A stretch of 64,000 nt of DNA from Photobacterium sanguinicancri (GCF_024346675.1 NZ_AP024851.1:1736001-1800000), one strand, 5' to 3'. Positions 27,714 through 37,641 are shown, numbered from the stretch's first letter. The notes: generated from the letters alone by a model not told the origin. Numbers and translations: made by a program.

Positions 27714-27810
27714 CCCAGACAGTACTATGACGATCTTTGTATAGTACTTCGACATTAATTCTACATACTGCGGCTTACTGTATTGCTATACCTATAAGAG
27801 GAATACAGTG

Positions 27811-28617
27811 ATGCCTAAGCAGACTCTCTTCGCGTTGGCGGTTGCCAGCGTGACATTATTGACCACTACACCCAGCCTCGCCCTTGAACTGATCGGACAA
27901 TTTCAAGCCAAAGAACACGTTAACCTTGTCGCCCAAGTGCCCGGTGTGATTGAAGATTTACGTGCAGAATCGGGCGACCCCGTGACGCGCCAAGCGGTAT
28001 TAGTACGTATTCACCAGCAAGATTTCCAACTCGATTTAAGTAAGCAGCAAGCCAACTTAGCTTTGGCTCAGGCTGATCTTGAATTGAAAAAAGCCCTCTA
28101 TCAGCGTTACCAAACACTGATTAAAAAAAACAGCCTCTCTCAGAACGAACTTGATTTGGCCCACGCAGATTTTCAAGCCGCAAAAGCGACCGCCTTGCTG
28201 GCAAAAATCAGTGTTGAGCAGGCGCAATTATCGCTAGCGCGTACAGCGATCCAAAGTCCGATTACGGGGTATGTCACCCAGCAGATGGTGGATGTCGGGT
28301 CGTGGGTTGATGAAGGCACCGCCTTGTATCGCCTTGCGTCTATTGATCGTCTGATTGTTCGTTTATATGCCAGTGAACATGAATTAAGCGAACTTCAAGT
28401 GGGTCAGTCGATGCGAGTGTGGTCTGAGTCGGTACAAGATCGCCAAGTCATCGGCAAGATTGCCCGGATTGGGGTAGAGCTAGACAGTGAAGCCATGGCG
28501 TACCCAATTGAAATTGATATCCCTAACCCTCAGTGTTTGTTTAAACCGGGTATGTCGGTGTATGGCAGCACTGAGCTGGCGGTTGTTCCTGTTTCTACTG
28601 AAAAATCAGCTAAGTAA
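27811..28617 (+). CDS. RND efflux periplasmic adaptor (membrane-fusion protein)
   Basis: A 268-residue membrane-fusion protein with signal peptide (ends PSLA-LEL). The lipoyl half-motifs are FQAKEHVNLVAQVPG and TAIQSPITGYVTQQMVDVG, flanking a coiled hairpin at about 75-130 (QQANLALAQADLELKKAL). ATG 27811 is used; a GTG one codon earlier is equally spaced from AGAGGA. It is 10 bp upstream of the pump gene. It is short for the family and lacks much of the membrane-proximal domain. No outer-membrane channel gene is present. Confidence 0.88.
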   Translation: MPKQTLFALAVASVTLLTTTPSLALELIGQFQAKEHVNLVAQVPGVIEDLRAESGDPVTRQAVLVRIHQQDFQLDLSKQQANLALAQADLELKKALYQRYQTLIKKNSLSQNELDLAHADFQAAKATALLAKISVEQAQLSLARTAIQSPITGYVTQQMVDVGSWVDEGTALYRLASIDRLIVRLYASEHELSELQVGQSMRVWSESVQDRQVIGKIARIGVELDSEAMAYPIEIDIPNPQCLFKPGMSVYGSTELAVVPVSTEKSAK

Positions 28618-28627
28618 GGGATAACGC

Positions 28628-31600
28628 ATGACTAACTTACTGCGTTTTTTTGCCGAGAGGCATTTTTTAGCCCGTATTATCACTTTGATGGTGTTAGCGG
28701 TAGGGCTTGGCATTATGAGTCAAATCAGGCTGCAAGAACTGCCTGATGTCGCCTTCCCTGAAGTACAAATTGATACCCAATACCCAGGGGCTTCGGCACA
28801 AGATATTGAATTAAATATCACCAATAAACTTGAGAAAGAATTGCGATCTGTACAAGGGATCCGCAAGTTTGAATCGACCTCCAGTAATGGTACCTCGTCT
28901 ATTCGTTTGGAGTTGGACGAAAGTACCGATCTCAATAAAGCGGTGCGTGAAATTCAACAAGCGGTCGATAGAGTTAGCGACTTGCCCAAAGACATTCCTA
29001 ACCCACCGATTGTGATGCAAGAAAGCACGGCTTCTTTTGAGGTGTTACGTTTCGGGGTTACAGGGGGAGATAACTACGGTGAACTGCGTGAATATGTGCG
29101 CGGTTTAGAAAAGCGTGTCCGTAATATTGCGGGTGTCGGCGCGGTCACCTTGTCGGGTTTTCGTGAACGCGAATTCTGGATTGAAGTCGACCCTAATAAA
29201 GTACGTCGTTATCAACTGACGGTAGATGACGTAATGAGTGCGGTAAATAACCGTAACTTGTCGCTATCAGGCGGTATTGTTGAATCATGGACTAACGAAC
29301 AGCGGTTAGTTGCCTTAACCCAAGTTCACAGTGTGTCAGAGCTTGAACAGCTGGTGGTGAAGGTGCTTTCAGGCGGTGGTATTGTCCGCCTCAGTGATAT
29401 TGCAACAGTGATAGATACCTTTGAAAAAGGCACTGAGATTGCCACTATTAATAGCCAGTTTGGTATTTTGTTTAATGTGACCAAAGGCGCTTCTGCTGAT
29501 ATTAAAGGCACCGTTGATGCGGTTCGCCAACTATTGGATGCTGAAGCCACGCGATTAAACCACCAATATGATTACCCATTATCGTTGAATGTCGCTGACG
29601 ACATGAGTGAAAAATTTAGCATTGTGGCAGTCAATGGCGGAGTGGGCTTAATACTGGTTTTACTGGTGCTGAGCTTACTACTTAAACGTCAGGTCGCGTT
29701 TTGGGTTGCGGTCTCTATCCCTGTTTGTGTGTTTGGCGTTATTGCTGTGTTGCCTGTGGTCGGTCAAGACCTAGACAGCATCACGCTGGCGGCATTGCTG
29801 TTGGTGATAGGTATTATTGTTGATGATTCAGTGATTGTGGCTGAAAGCATTTATCAGGAACGCGAAGCAGGGCACAGTGCAATTGACGCGGCGGTGCAGG
29901 GAATGGCAAAAGTGATGAAGCCGATTATGGCCAATTTGCTTACGACCGCTTTGGTATTCATCCCTATGTTCTTTTTGCCGGGTACACTCGGAATGGCGAT
30001 TGCTGTTATTCCTGCCACCGTGTTGCTAGCTCTATCATTCTCTTTTGCGGAATGTACGGTGACCTTACCTGCGCACTTGGCTTCCTCGTTACAAAAAGAG
30101 AACCGACTGGCGTTACAGCAAGACGTTAAAGCGCACTTTTTTGATCAACCTAAAGCGTACTACCAGGCATTATTGCAACAGTGCTTACAGTGGAAGAAAA
30201 CCGTAGTCATGGCATCACTGTTATTACTGGCATTCTCCATGGTGGCCGTGAGTACAATGCGGATCGATTTCTTCCCCAGCCAATCAGCAAAATATGTTGA
30301 AGTGTATACCGAAGTGAAACCGGGTCTGCCAATAGAAGCAGTAAGGGCTGCGCATGCTGAGTTTGAAGCCGCTTTAAAAGCTTTACCTCAAGATGAGCTT
30401 GTGAGCTATGAAATGACTTACGCCAGCCCTGTGAGTACTGGTCGTATTAATTTCAGTGCCTTTGAAAATCGTGATCGTTCATTAGATAGCATTGTTGATC
30501 AGCTGAATCGCGATCTTAGCGATATTGATTCCTTGTCTTTGGTGAAATTGACCATAGATGCAGGTGGGCCACCACCGGGTGAGCCAGTTGAAATTCGGGT
30601 GATTAGTAATGACCACGATGCGCGAGAGCAAGCCGCAGCGCAAGTGATGGCATGGTTAGCTGAGTATCCGAGCAGTGAAGGCCAAGCGGGGTTAATCAAC
30701 ATTGCCACCAATGAAACCCTGAAAGACCCACAACTTCAAATTAAGCCTCAGTACGAATGGTTAGCGCGGTATGGGCTGACTGTGAATGACTTAGCGACCA
30801 CCTTACGTGTGGCCTTTGATGGAGACCAAGTCTCTAGCACTTGGCTGGGGGATGAAGAAGTGGATTTGCGGGTGATCATGGCAGAGAAATACCGCACTAC
30901 CGACATGTTAGCGAATACCAAGATTTACACCGCGACAGGCGAGCAAGTACCGCTGAGTCGTTTAGCCAAGGTTGAATCTGTGATGGCGCCGCGTAAGATT
31001 TTACACTTTAATGGCGACCGACAATTACTGGTTACCGCGCAGTTGGCTGATGATCATTTATCGCCCGATGATATTGCGGCTGAATTACTTACAGCAGTAG
31101 CAGATCAATTACCCGCAGGCGTGAGAATCAATACTGGGGGCGAAGCGGAACAAACCAATGAGACACTCGGTGGCTTAATGGTGGCCTTCCCTGCCGCCAT
31201 GCTCGGCGTGTATTTTGTGTTAGCTATTTTGTTTAACTCATTAGTGCAACCTTTACTGGTGATGGCAGTGATCCCATTTGCATTCGTCTCTGCTCTGATG
31301 GCACTTAAGTTGCATTTTCAGCCGATCTCTTTGTTCGCCATGATAGGTATTTTGGGCATGATAGGCGTGGTAGTGAATAATGCACTGGTCCTGATCAATC
31401 GTGCTAACGAATGTGTGTTCCAAGGTATGCGTCCTGATCTTGCGGTTTTGGATGCTGCAGTGAGTCGTTTACGACCTATATTGCTGACCACCCTAACAAC
31501 GGTTGTGGGTCTATTGCCGTTGGCTTACGGTATTGGCGGAACGGATGTGTACATGGGGCCGATGTCGCTGACACTGGGGTATGGCTTATTGCTTTCCTTG

Positions 31601-31654
31601 CCTGTTGTGCTGATAGTGATCCCATGCTTGTACTTGGTCTTTCATCGTAAATAA
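28628..31654 (+). CDS. RND (HAE1-type) efflux pump
   Basis: An inner-membrane proton-driven exporter of 1008 residues. Typical RND signs: N-terminal PDVAFPEVQIDTQYPGASAQ, twelve predicted helices in two halves each with a large periplasmic loop, and the proton-relay acidic pair in GIIVDDSVIVAE. The terminal helices include PISLFAMIGILGMIGVVVNNALVLINR. It is co-transcribed with the adaptor. It probably exports lipophilic compounds; regulator and partner channel are not known. The two-component genes downstream are convergent. Confidence 0.92.
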   Translation: MTNLLRFFAERHFLARIITLMVLAVGLGIMSQIRLQELPDVAFPEVQIDTQYPGASAQDIELNITNKLEKELRSVQGIRKFESTSSNGTSSIRLELDESTDLNKAVREIQQAVDRVSDLPKDIPNPPIVMQESTASFEVLRFGVTGGDNYGELREYVRGLEKRVRNIAGVGAVTLSGFREREFWIEVDPNKVRRYQLTVDDVMSAVNNRNLSLSGGIVESWTNEQRLVALTQVHSVSELEQLVVKVLSGGGIVRLSDIATVIDTFEKGTEIATINSQFGILFNVTKGASADIKGTVDAVRQLLDAEATRLNHQYDYPLSLNVADDMSEKFSIVAVNGGVGLILVLLVLSLLLKRQVAFWVAVSIPVCVFGVIAVLPVVGQDLDSITLAALLLVIGIIVDDSVIVAESIYQEREAGHSAIDAAVQGMAKVMKPIMANLLTTALVFIPMFFLPGTLGMAIAVIPATVLLALSFSFAECTVTLPAHLASSLQKENRLALQQDVKAHFFDQPKAYYQALLQQCLQWKKTVVMASLLLLAFSMVAVSTMRIDFFPSQSAKYVEVYTEVKPGLPIEAVRAAHAEFEAALKALPQDELVSYEMTYASPVSTGRINFSAFENRDRSLDSIVDQLNRDLSDIDSLSLVKLTIDAGGPPPGEPVEIRVISNDHDAREQAAAQVMAWLAEYPSSEGQAGLINIATNETLKDPQLQIKPQYEWLARYGLTVNDLATTLRVAFDGDQVSSTWLGDEEVDLRVIMAEKYRTTDMLANTKIYTATGEQVPLSRLAKVESVMAPRKILHFNGDRQLLVTAQLADDHLSPDDIAAELLTAVADQLPAGVRINTGGEAEQTNETLGGLMVAFPAAMLGVYFVLAILFNSLVQPLLVMAVIPFAFVSALMALKLHFQPISLFAMIGILGMIGVVVNNALVLINRANECVFQGMRPDLAVLDAAVSRLRPILLTTLTTVVGLLPLAYGIGGTDVYMGPMSLTLGYGLLLSLPVVLIVIPCLYLVFHRK

Positions 31655-31750
31655 CGGCTAGCGAATGCTTTGCGTGATGGTCATTGAATAAAAGCTATTG
31701 CATGAAAGCTATTGCGTTAAAGCCAACCAATCAGAGTGATAAATGCAAAA

Positions 31751-31777
31751 CAGCCAGCATTACGCTGGCTGTTTTTA
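31751..31777. terminator. Bidirectional terminator between the RND pump and the histidine kinase
   Basis: ACAGCCAGC and GCTGGCTGT form a perfect 9-bp stem with a 5-base loop, with TTTTT on the plus side and AAAA on the left giving TTTT on the minus side. It separates two convergent units. Confidence 0.88.
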
Positions 31778-31790
31778 ATCACGGTGATAC

Positions 31791-33083
31791 TTAGCTTGAA
31801 AACCGAATGGTGGCACAACAACCGTGCTGAGGATCTCCCGTTTGTTGGCGATCTTTCATGGTTAATTGCCAGCCGTATTTACGACAAATATCATTGGCGA
31901 TGAGTAAGCCCAAACCATACCCTTGCGCAGTATTTGACTGCTCGCCTGTTGCTTGGTTTAGTCCAAGCCCAATACCTGTATCTGTGACGGTGAGGCTTTT
32001 TTCGGTGAGTACAACAGTTATGCTGCCAGCTTCGGTATAGGTGAAAGCATTTTTAATAATATTGCCCACCAAAATTTTTACCGCCGCTTCAGGCGCCTTG
32101 ATGTGAGGTTGTTGCTGCACGGAGAGTTGATACACGACAGGCTTATTCGTGAGCAGCTCTTTGTGGCTTGCGATGACTCGCTCTATCTCTACTTGCAGTA
32201 GCGGACGACTGATTGCTTGATCCTGATTTTCATCACGGGTCAGTGTTAATAGCGTCGTCACAAAATCATTCATGTCGTTAGCGGCTGTCAGCATGCGTTG
32301 ACGCTGCTTTTCAACAAAACTTGGCTCGGTTGATTGGCCTAGCAGGGATAGCCCGCCCTTGATCACCATCAGAGGCGTACGGAGTTCATGGCTGGCAAAG
32401 CGGTTAAAGGCGCGCTCTCGCTCCAGTACTGTTCGCACCTGTGCTTGGTGGCTGTTAAAGCTATCAACCAATACTTTGAGCTCTTGGGTCACGCCCGCTT
32501 TGGGGAGTGTCAAAGGTGATAAATCATCGGCACTGCGTTGCTCTAACTGACGTGCAAATCCACTAAGCGGTGAGGTTAAACGCTCGGTGATCCGCAATAC
32601 CACATAGAGACAAGCAAGAATGAGTAGGGTCGAGATCAGAATCGACTGAATATGTGCTTCAAACATCTCAGTTTCGCTGCGTTCATAGACAGGGTCGATA
32701 TTCACCCCATACACATTTTGTAAGCGGCCTCCTATGTCGAGCTGATATTTCACAATATAGAAATCGGTTGAGACTTCACCTTGTTTATACACTTCCGTTG
32801 CTCGCCCCAATTCAAGATTATCGGGAAGCTGAATCGATGAGGGGAGATTATTGTCACCGACATAAAACGTATCGTAGGGTGGAATGGTGATCTCAGTCAT
32901 ATTCCCTAGATGAATCGCAGGCAAAGCTTGTTCAAAGGAAGCCGCGAGACGATTACGCGCGTTAAATTTTTCAAGGTGCGTTACGGTCGACACAAACACA
33001 GAAAGGTGAATGGCAATGATGATCACAGCAACGATGCTGAAATAGAAAAAGGTAATTTGTTTGGCGGATTTAATGCTTTTCAC
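31791..33083 (-). CDS. Two-component sensor histidine kinase
   Basis: A 430-residue membrane kinase. The GTG at 33083 is preferred since TGAGG lies 6 bases before it; ATG 33095 is an alternative. TM1 covers about 10-32, a periplasmic sensor about 35-150, TM2 about 155-175 (ILISTLLILACLYVVL), then HAMP, the H-box with H232 in ASHELRTPL, N-box, and G boxes TDTGIGLGLN and GYGLGLLIAND. It overlaps the response-regulator gene by 14 bp. The signal is unknown. Confidence 0.9.
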   Translation of the reverse strand: MKSIKSAKQITFFYFSIVAVIIIAIHLSVFVSTVTHLEKFNARNRLAASFEQALPAIHLGNMTEITIPPYDTFYVGDNNLPSSIQLPDNLELGRATEVYKQGEVSTDFYIVKYQLDIGGRLQNVYGVNIDPVYERSETEMFEAHIQSILISTLLILACLYVVLRITERLTSPLSGFARQLEQRSADDLSPLTLPKAGVTQELKVLVDSFNSHQAQVRTVLERERAFNRFASHELRTPLMVIKGGLSLLGQSTEPSFVEKQRQRMLTAANDMNDFVTTLLTLTRDENQDQAISRPLLQVEIERVIASHKELLTNKPVVYQLSVQQQPHIKAPEAAVKILVGNIIKNAFTYTEAGSITVVLTEKSLTVTDTGIGLGLNQATGEQSNTAQGYGLGLLIANDICRKYGWQLTMKDRQQTGDPQHGCCATIRFSS

Positions 33084-33759
33084 TGCAGGCCTCATCACGT
33101 AATTGATAACCAAACTTAGGCACAGTGTGGATATAAGAGGAAGCAAAAGGCTTGTCGATTAGGTTGCGCAGTTGATAAATATGGCTACGTAGAATGTCTT
33201 TTTCAGGTTCATCATCTTTCCACAGGGCATGACTGATAGCTTGTTTACTGACATGCTGAGGCGCGCGCTGCATGAGTAACTGTAAGATGATGAACTGTGA
33301 AGGGTTCAGGGTGATATTTTTACCTTCACGCTGCGCACTGTGAGTTTGTAAGTTAAGTGAGAGACCTGAAAATGTTAGTACGTTGGTGCTCACTTCGCCT
33401 TGTCGTCTTCTGGTTAGCGCTATAATTCTAGCTTCTAATATTTCAAGGTCAAAAGGCTTAACCAAGTAATCATCGGCCCCCTTGGCAAAGCCTGTCAGGG
33501 TATCTTCGCGGGTATCAAGCGCCGTTAACATCAAAATCGGCGTGTCGTTGCCCTCGGTACGTAGCTGGTGGCAAATATCCATTCCATTCATTTTCGGTAG
33601 CATGATATCGAGAATGATTAAATCGTAATAGTTAGCTTGTGCTAAGGCTAAGCCGTGCTCGCCATTACTGGCGTGATCTAAGGTAAAGCCTTTGATTTCA
33701 AAATAATCGAAAATGATACCAGCAATATCAAGGTGATCTTCAACCAGGAGTATTTTCAT
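33070..33759 (-). CDS. OmpR-family response regulator
   Basis: A 229-residue regulator. The start is ATG 33759 (MKILLVEDH), which is the normal beginning of the receiver. The phospho-acceptor D51 is in ILDIMLP, the conserved Lys is in DYLVKPFD, and the winged-helix DNA-binding domain occupies about 130-225. It is the partner of the overlapping kinase. The nearest other operons are the RND pump (convergent) and mogA (divergent, 260 bp); neither is an obvious target. Confidence 0.9.
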   Translation of the reverse strand: MKILLVEDHLDIAGIIFDYFEIKGFTLDHASNGEHGLALAQANYYDLIILDIMLPKMNGMDICHQLRTEGNDTPILMLTALDTREDTLTGFAKGADDYLVKPFDLEILEARIIALTRRRQGEVSTNVLTFSGLSLNLQTHSAQREGKNITLNPSQFIILQLLMQRAPQHVSKQAISHALWKDDEPEKDILRSHIYQLRNLIDKPFASSYIHTVPKFGYQLRDEACSEKH

Positions 33760-34019
33760 CAGGGTCTCGCAGTAATAGGCCGAAAGTGGGCAGGAAAGCA
33801 CCGCCTATAATGACATAGCTGGTAGTGAAAAAAATGTCGAGATGAAGCGGTATATTGGAACTGTGACACGAAAAGTGGATGTGAAATAAAGGTGTAGCCG
33901 ATATTTTAAGTTGCATCTGAAGTCTAACTTATCCGAATCTACCCCTTGAGCTAACGGAGCTATTTATATTAGCATTACAGTAATACAGGTGATGGCGCTA
34001 ACCGCCAGAGGGATAAAAA

Positions 34020-34553
34020 ATGACAAAAGCAAAAATCGGTATTGTAACGGTAAGTGATCGTGCAAGCGCGGGCGTGTATGAAGACATTTCAGGTCTAGCG
34101 ATTATCGATACACTTAACGACTACCTCACGTCAGAGTGGGAACCGGTTTATCAAGTGATCCCTGATGAGCAAGATGTGATCGAAGCAACGCTGATCAAAA
34201 TGGCAGACGAAGACAACTGTAGCCTGATTGTGACAACGGGTGGTACAGGCCCTGCTAAGCGTGACGTAACACCTGAAGCAACAGAAGCTGTGTGCGATCG
34301 CATGATGCCTGGTTTTGGTGAGCTAATGCGTGCAGAGTCATTAAAGTTTGTACCAACGGCAATTTTATCGCGCCAAACCGCGGGTCTACGTGGTGATAGC
34401 CTTATCGTTAACTTGCCGGGTAAACCTAAATCAATCCGTGAATGTTTGGATGCTGTTTTCCCTGCTATCCCATACTGTATTGATCTGATGGAAGGTCCAT
34501 TCCTGGAATGTGACGATGCGGTAATTAAGCCATTCCGTCCAAAGCAAAAGTAA
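34020..34553 (+). CDS. mog: Molybdopterin adenylyltransferase MogA
   Basis: A 177-residue MogA that adenylates molybdopterin before molybdenum insertion. The signature TTGGTGP lies at 72-78, with KRDVTPEAT and NLPGKPKSIRECLDAVFPAIPYC later. A strong ribosome-binding site GAGGG is 8 bases upstream, just after a small GC-rich hairpin (33993-34007). It is transcribed alone. Very secure call. Confidence 0.95.
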   Translation: MTKAKIGIVTVSDRASAGVYEDISGLAIIDTLNDYLTSEWEPVYQVIPDEQDVIEATLIKMADEDNCSLIVTTGGTGPAKRDVTPEATEAVCDRMMPGFGELMRAESLKFVPTAILSRQTAGLRGDSLIVNLPGKPKSIRECLDAVFPAIPYCIDLMEGPFLECDDAVIKPFRPKQK

Positions 34554-34608
34554 TAAAAGACTTATCTTGCTACTCATTATCATAAAATGAGCGGCAAACT
34601 GAGCACAT

Positions 34609-34641
34609 AAGCGCTTCTTGTTGATCGAGCGGCGCTTTTTT
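34609..34641 (+). terminator. Likely terminator after mog
   Basis: AAGCGC and GCGCTT can pair across a long, partly paired loop and are followed by TTTTTT. Its position, 55 bp after the mog stop, fits a terminator. Confidence 0.6.
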
Positions 34642-34850
34642 GTTTAATACAGCGTGCAATTTTATCAAGGCAAATCAAAATATGATCTTGCTCTAAACTA
34701 TTAAAAAACAAAGTTTTTTAAACTTGGCTTTTAAACGGTTTAGTGAACCCGTTCATTGAGATTTTAGTCACTTTTACGTTATAACAATCGAGGACATTAT
34801 CAATACTACTGAGCGTCATTAACTCGGTACTGCATTCAAGGATTTACCAA

Positions 34851-35129
34851 ATGGACATCAAAAAAAGCTGGGGATTCATTTCATTACTTATCGGTATGGC
34901 GTCACTATTGTGGGGCGGTGTTTCACTCGGTGACATGATGGGCCAACATCAAGTTGTGAGTGACATGGGCGGATTTTTTTCAGCTGGTGGCCATGAATTT
35001 TTTGATGTAAACAGTGCCGCGCAAATTGCTGCACAAGCGAAACAAAAAAATATGATTATTTTTATCACTGGCGTCGGACTTTCAGTGATTGGCGCAGTCT
35101 TGATGCGTGGACAATGGCGTAACTTATAA
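34851..35129 (+). CDS. Small two-helix membrane protein of unknown function
   Basis: A 92-residue protein with two hydrophobic helices (FISLLIGMASLLWGGVSLGDM at about 9-29 and NMIIFITGVGLSVIGAVLM at about 67-85) separated by a polar loop. The pattern resembles small uncharacterised inner-membrane proteins such as the DUF3185 type, though this is uncertain. AAGGA precedes the ATG by about 12 bases. It has its own 300-bp AT-rich leader. Confidence 0.65.
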   Translation: MDIKKSWGFISLLIGMASLLWGGVSLGDMMGQHQVVSDMGGFFSAGGHEFFDVNSAAQIAAQAKQKNMIIFITGVGLSVIGAVLMRGQWRNL

Positions 35130-35297
35130 AAGACTACGCATAATAAATCAGATAGCAAAGCATCGTTCTATTGCTTTCGTTTGTTCAAAGTAATGACGAA
35201 ATATTTTACTGACACAGTTTATTCGTAACGAATAATTTACCTTGGTTGCCATTAGTACAGGCAGGGTGTTTGTGTGGCGAAACTACCTTGTCATGCT

Positions 35298-36173
35298 TTA
35301 CTGTAATTGCTCGATGATGAAGTCAACCAAGGTCCGATTTTTTAAAGACAGCTGCTTAGAGCGATACACAAGGTGAATCGGTTTAGGTTTCGGCGCATAG
35401 CCTGACAGTAACTCGGTGAGCAACCCTTGTTTGATTTCGTCTTCAACTTGAATGCTGGGTTGCAGTAAGATCCCCACCTCTTGCATTGCCGCTAATTTAA
35501 GGACATCACCGTTATTCGATGTTAAGCGAGTACGTGTTTGTTTAAAGCTACTGACAGGGAAATTAAGCACCTGCTGACTTTCACCTTCATGATAGTGAAA
35601 CCCTAAACAAGGGTGATCTTTCAACTCATCAATTGATGTTATTTGCCCGTGCTTCTCTAAGTAAGCAGGCGAGGCACAATACACCATGCGATACTCCCCA
35701 ATAAGCCTCGCCACTAACGATGAATCAATCAGCTCACCAATACGAATAATAACGTCGGCATCGCAGCGGTAAGGATCAACGAGATTATTATCCAGCATAA
35801 GCTCAACATTCAGATCGGGGTAAGCGGCAAGAAAATCAGCCACAATAGGAGCGATCACTTTTTTACCGTAAGTGACAGGGCAGTTGATCTTCACTGTGCC
35901 TGTTGGTCGGTTATTGAGGGTCTGAATAAGGTTTTCAGCATGCGTAATGTCTTCGATAATCCGGCGACATTCCTGATAATAAAGTTTACCGGCTTCGGTT
36001 AAAGACTGCTTGCGCGTCGTTCGGTGAATCAATGATGTACTTAGCGAATCTTCTAGAAAGCTGATGTGCTTTCCCACCATGGTTGGTGAAACATTAAAAT
36101 GGTGAGCTGCGCTGCGAAAGTTGCCCTGTTCGGCCACATAGCTGAACACTTTCATACTGGTTAACTTATCCAT
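35298..36173 (-). CDS. LysR-family transcriptional regulator (CrgA/DsdC-like group)
   Basis: A 291-residue LysR. The start at 36173 (MDKLTSMKVF) is chosen over an upstream in-frame ATG because it gives the standard N-terminus. HTH: AEQGNFRSAAHHFNVSPTMVGKH. A typical segment PTGTVKINCPVTYG starts the effector domain. It is divergent from the monooxygenase/oxidoreductase pair with an inverted repeat between them, so it probably controls those genes. Confidence 0.9.
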   Translation of the reverse strand: MDKLTSMKVFSYVAEQGNFRSAAHHFNVSPTMVGKHISFLEDSLSTSLIHRTTRKQSLTEAGKLYYQECRRIIEDITHAENLIQTLNNRPTGTVKINCPVTYGKKVIAPIVADFLAAYPDLNVELMLDNNLVDPYRCDADVIIRIGELIDSSLVARLIGEYRMVYCASPAYLEKHGQITSIDELKDHPCLGFHYHEGESQQVLNFPVSSFKQTRTRLTSNNGDVLKLAAMQEVGILLQPSIQVEDEIKQGLLTELLSGYAPKPKPIHLVYRSKQLSLKNRTLVDFIIEQLQ

Positions 36174-36186
36174 TAAACACTCTAGG

Positions 36187-36220
36187 TTGATAAACAATAA
36201 ACTAAACCTGAGTTTATCAA
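36187..36220. promoter_or_regulatory. Inverted repeat in the LysR divergent region
   Basis: TTGATAAAC (36187-36195) and GTTTATCAA (36212-36220) are perfect 9-bp inverted copies with a 16-bp spacer, 14 bp upstream of the LysR start. Such a site fits LysR autoregulation and activation of the divergent genes. Confidence 0.6.
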
Positions 36221-36319
36221 TTGATTGAGGTTAATTACATTAAAGGCTCCTACATCGAAGACTAAATGAGAGACTGCAAAGAGTACTGATTTAGTCCGAG
36301 CAACAGATTGAGATCAATA

Positions 36320-36634
36320 ATGCGCCAACCTATTTTTGTTACCGCAGAGTTAAAAATGAATGCAGATCTACTACGATCTGACGTGATCAGCGCAATTGAA
36401 CAATTCTGCTTAGCGATGCAAAGTGAAGATGGTTGCTTACAAGCCATTGCAACTTATGATCAGAATAACCCTCAGCGAATCATTTTATGGGAACAATATG
36501 AGGATCGCTCTGCAATTGATGCGCATTTTGCTATGCCCCATACCCAAGCTTTTATCGCAACAGGTGTAGCTGAGTTAGTGCAAGTTTTCGAGACACAAGC
36601 TGCCGTATCTAGTCTGAAGGAGCCAGCGCAATGA
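36320..36634 (+). CDS. Antibiotic-biosynthesis-monooxygenase (ABM) domain protein
   Basis: A small protein of 104 residues with the ABM fold: IFVTAELKMNAD, EQFCLAMQSEDGCLQA, ILWEQYEDRSAIDAHFAMPHTQAFI. ABM proteins are cofactor-free oxygenases or quinone/aldehyde-modifying dimers. ATG 36320 is used rather than the TTG 12 bases before it. The stop overlaps the next ATG by 4 bp, so translation is coupled with the oxidoreductase. Confidence 0.8.
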   Translation: MRQPIFVTAELKMNADLLRSDVISAIEQFCLAMQSEDGCLQAIATYDQNNPQRIILWEQYEDRSAIDAHFAMPHTQAFIATGVAELVQVFETQAAVSSLKEPAQ

Positions 36635-37617
36635 AATGGGGTATTTTAGGGACCAGTTTTATCTCGGGTGTTATGGCTGATGCTATTAATGCTGATCAAG
36701 CTAGTGAACTCTATGCTGTGGCTGGGCGATCTCCAACTAATGTTGCTACGTTTGCTAAGCAATATGGCGTTGCTCAAACCTATATGGATTTCGACGCATT
36801 ACTTCAAGATGAACAGGTCGACATTGTTTATATTGCTTTGCCTAATCACCTTCATCACGAATTTACTATCAAAGCGGCTGCCCGAGGCAAAGCGATTTTG
36901 TGTGAAAAATCGCTGTCTGTTGATATGGAGAAAAGTGCACTTGCGTTAGAAGCGGTTAAGCAACATAACGTTTTCTTTGCTGAAGGCTTGATGTATTTAC
37001 ATCATCCACTGATTGCTTCTTTGCTCGATATATTAAGCAGTGGCGAGATTGGAGAATTACGCTCGGTACAAGCGTCTTATATTGCTGCTATCGCTCAATT
37101 CGTAAACCCAGAAAGTAAAGGGGCGTTATATAACCTTGGTTGCTACCCTGTGTCTCTATTACATTTAGTCGCCAAGACAATGCTGGGCGATAATGCGTTT
37201 GCTGATCGAACCATGAACGCTGTGGGTCGCAAAGGTGATGATGGTAATGTGTGTGAATCGACACTACTGATGACGTTTGGCGAGCAACAGAGTGCCTGCA
37301 TACATACCGCAGAAGATCATGGCTTAAAGCATCACTTTACCGTTCTAGGTAGCAAGGGCTGCGTCACTATGGTGTCTAATCCTTGGCTGCCAACCTGTGA
37401 GAATAAGCTTAGTGTGGAAGTGTATGAAACATCTGAGCGAGAAGTGAATCTTTCAGCGCAAGGCGATGCTTTTTGTTACCAAGTACGTCAAGTACGTGAA
37501 GCGGTTGCTGCTGGTCATAAAGTTTTGGTAAAACCTTGTGCCACACCAGAAGATTCTTACCAAATTATGCAGCTATTAACTGAGTGGGAATCTGCCACGG
37601 TGTCATCGAACAACTAA
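36631..37617 (+). CDS. Gfo/Idh/MocA-family NAD(P)-dependent oxidoreductase
   Basis: A 328-residue dehydrogenase. The N-terminal dinucleotide fold begins GILGTSFISGVM; the family EKP motif is present as CEKSLS (Ser instead of Pro), followed by FAEGLMYLHHP. The C-terminal domain has GALYNLGCYPVSLLHL. It probably oxidises a sugar, inositol or dihydrodiol. It is coupled to the ABM gene and under likely LysR control. Confidence 0.87.
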   Translation: MKWGILGTSFISGVMADAINADQASELYAVAGRSPTNVATFAKQYGVAQTYMDFDALLQDEQVDIVYIALPNHLHHEFTIKAAARGKAILCEKSLSVDMEKSALALEAVKQHNVFFAEGLMYLHHPLIASLLDILSSGEIGELRSVQASYIAAIAQFVNPESKGALYNLGCYPVSLLHLVAKTMLGDNAFADRTMNAVGRKGDDGNVCESTLLMTFGEQQSACIHTAEDHGLKHHFTVLGSKGCVTMVSNPWLPTCENKLSVEVYETSEREVNLSAQGDAFCYQVRQVREAVAAGHKVLVKPCATPEDSYQIMQLLTEWESATVSSNN

Positions 37618-37641
37618 CGATTACTTATCTTATTTAAGCTG

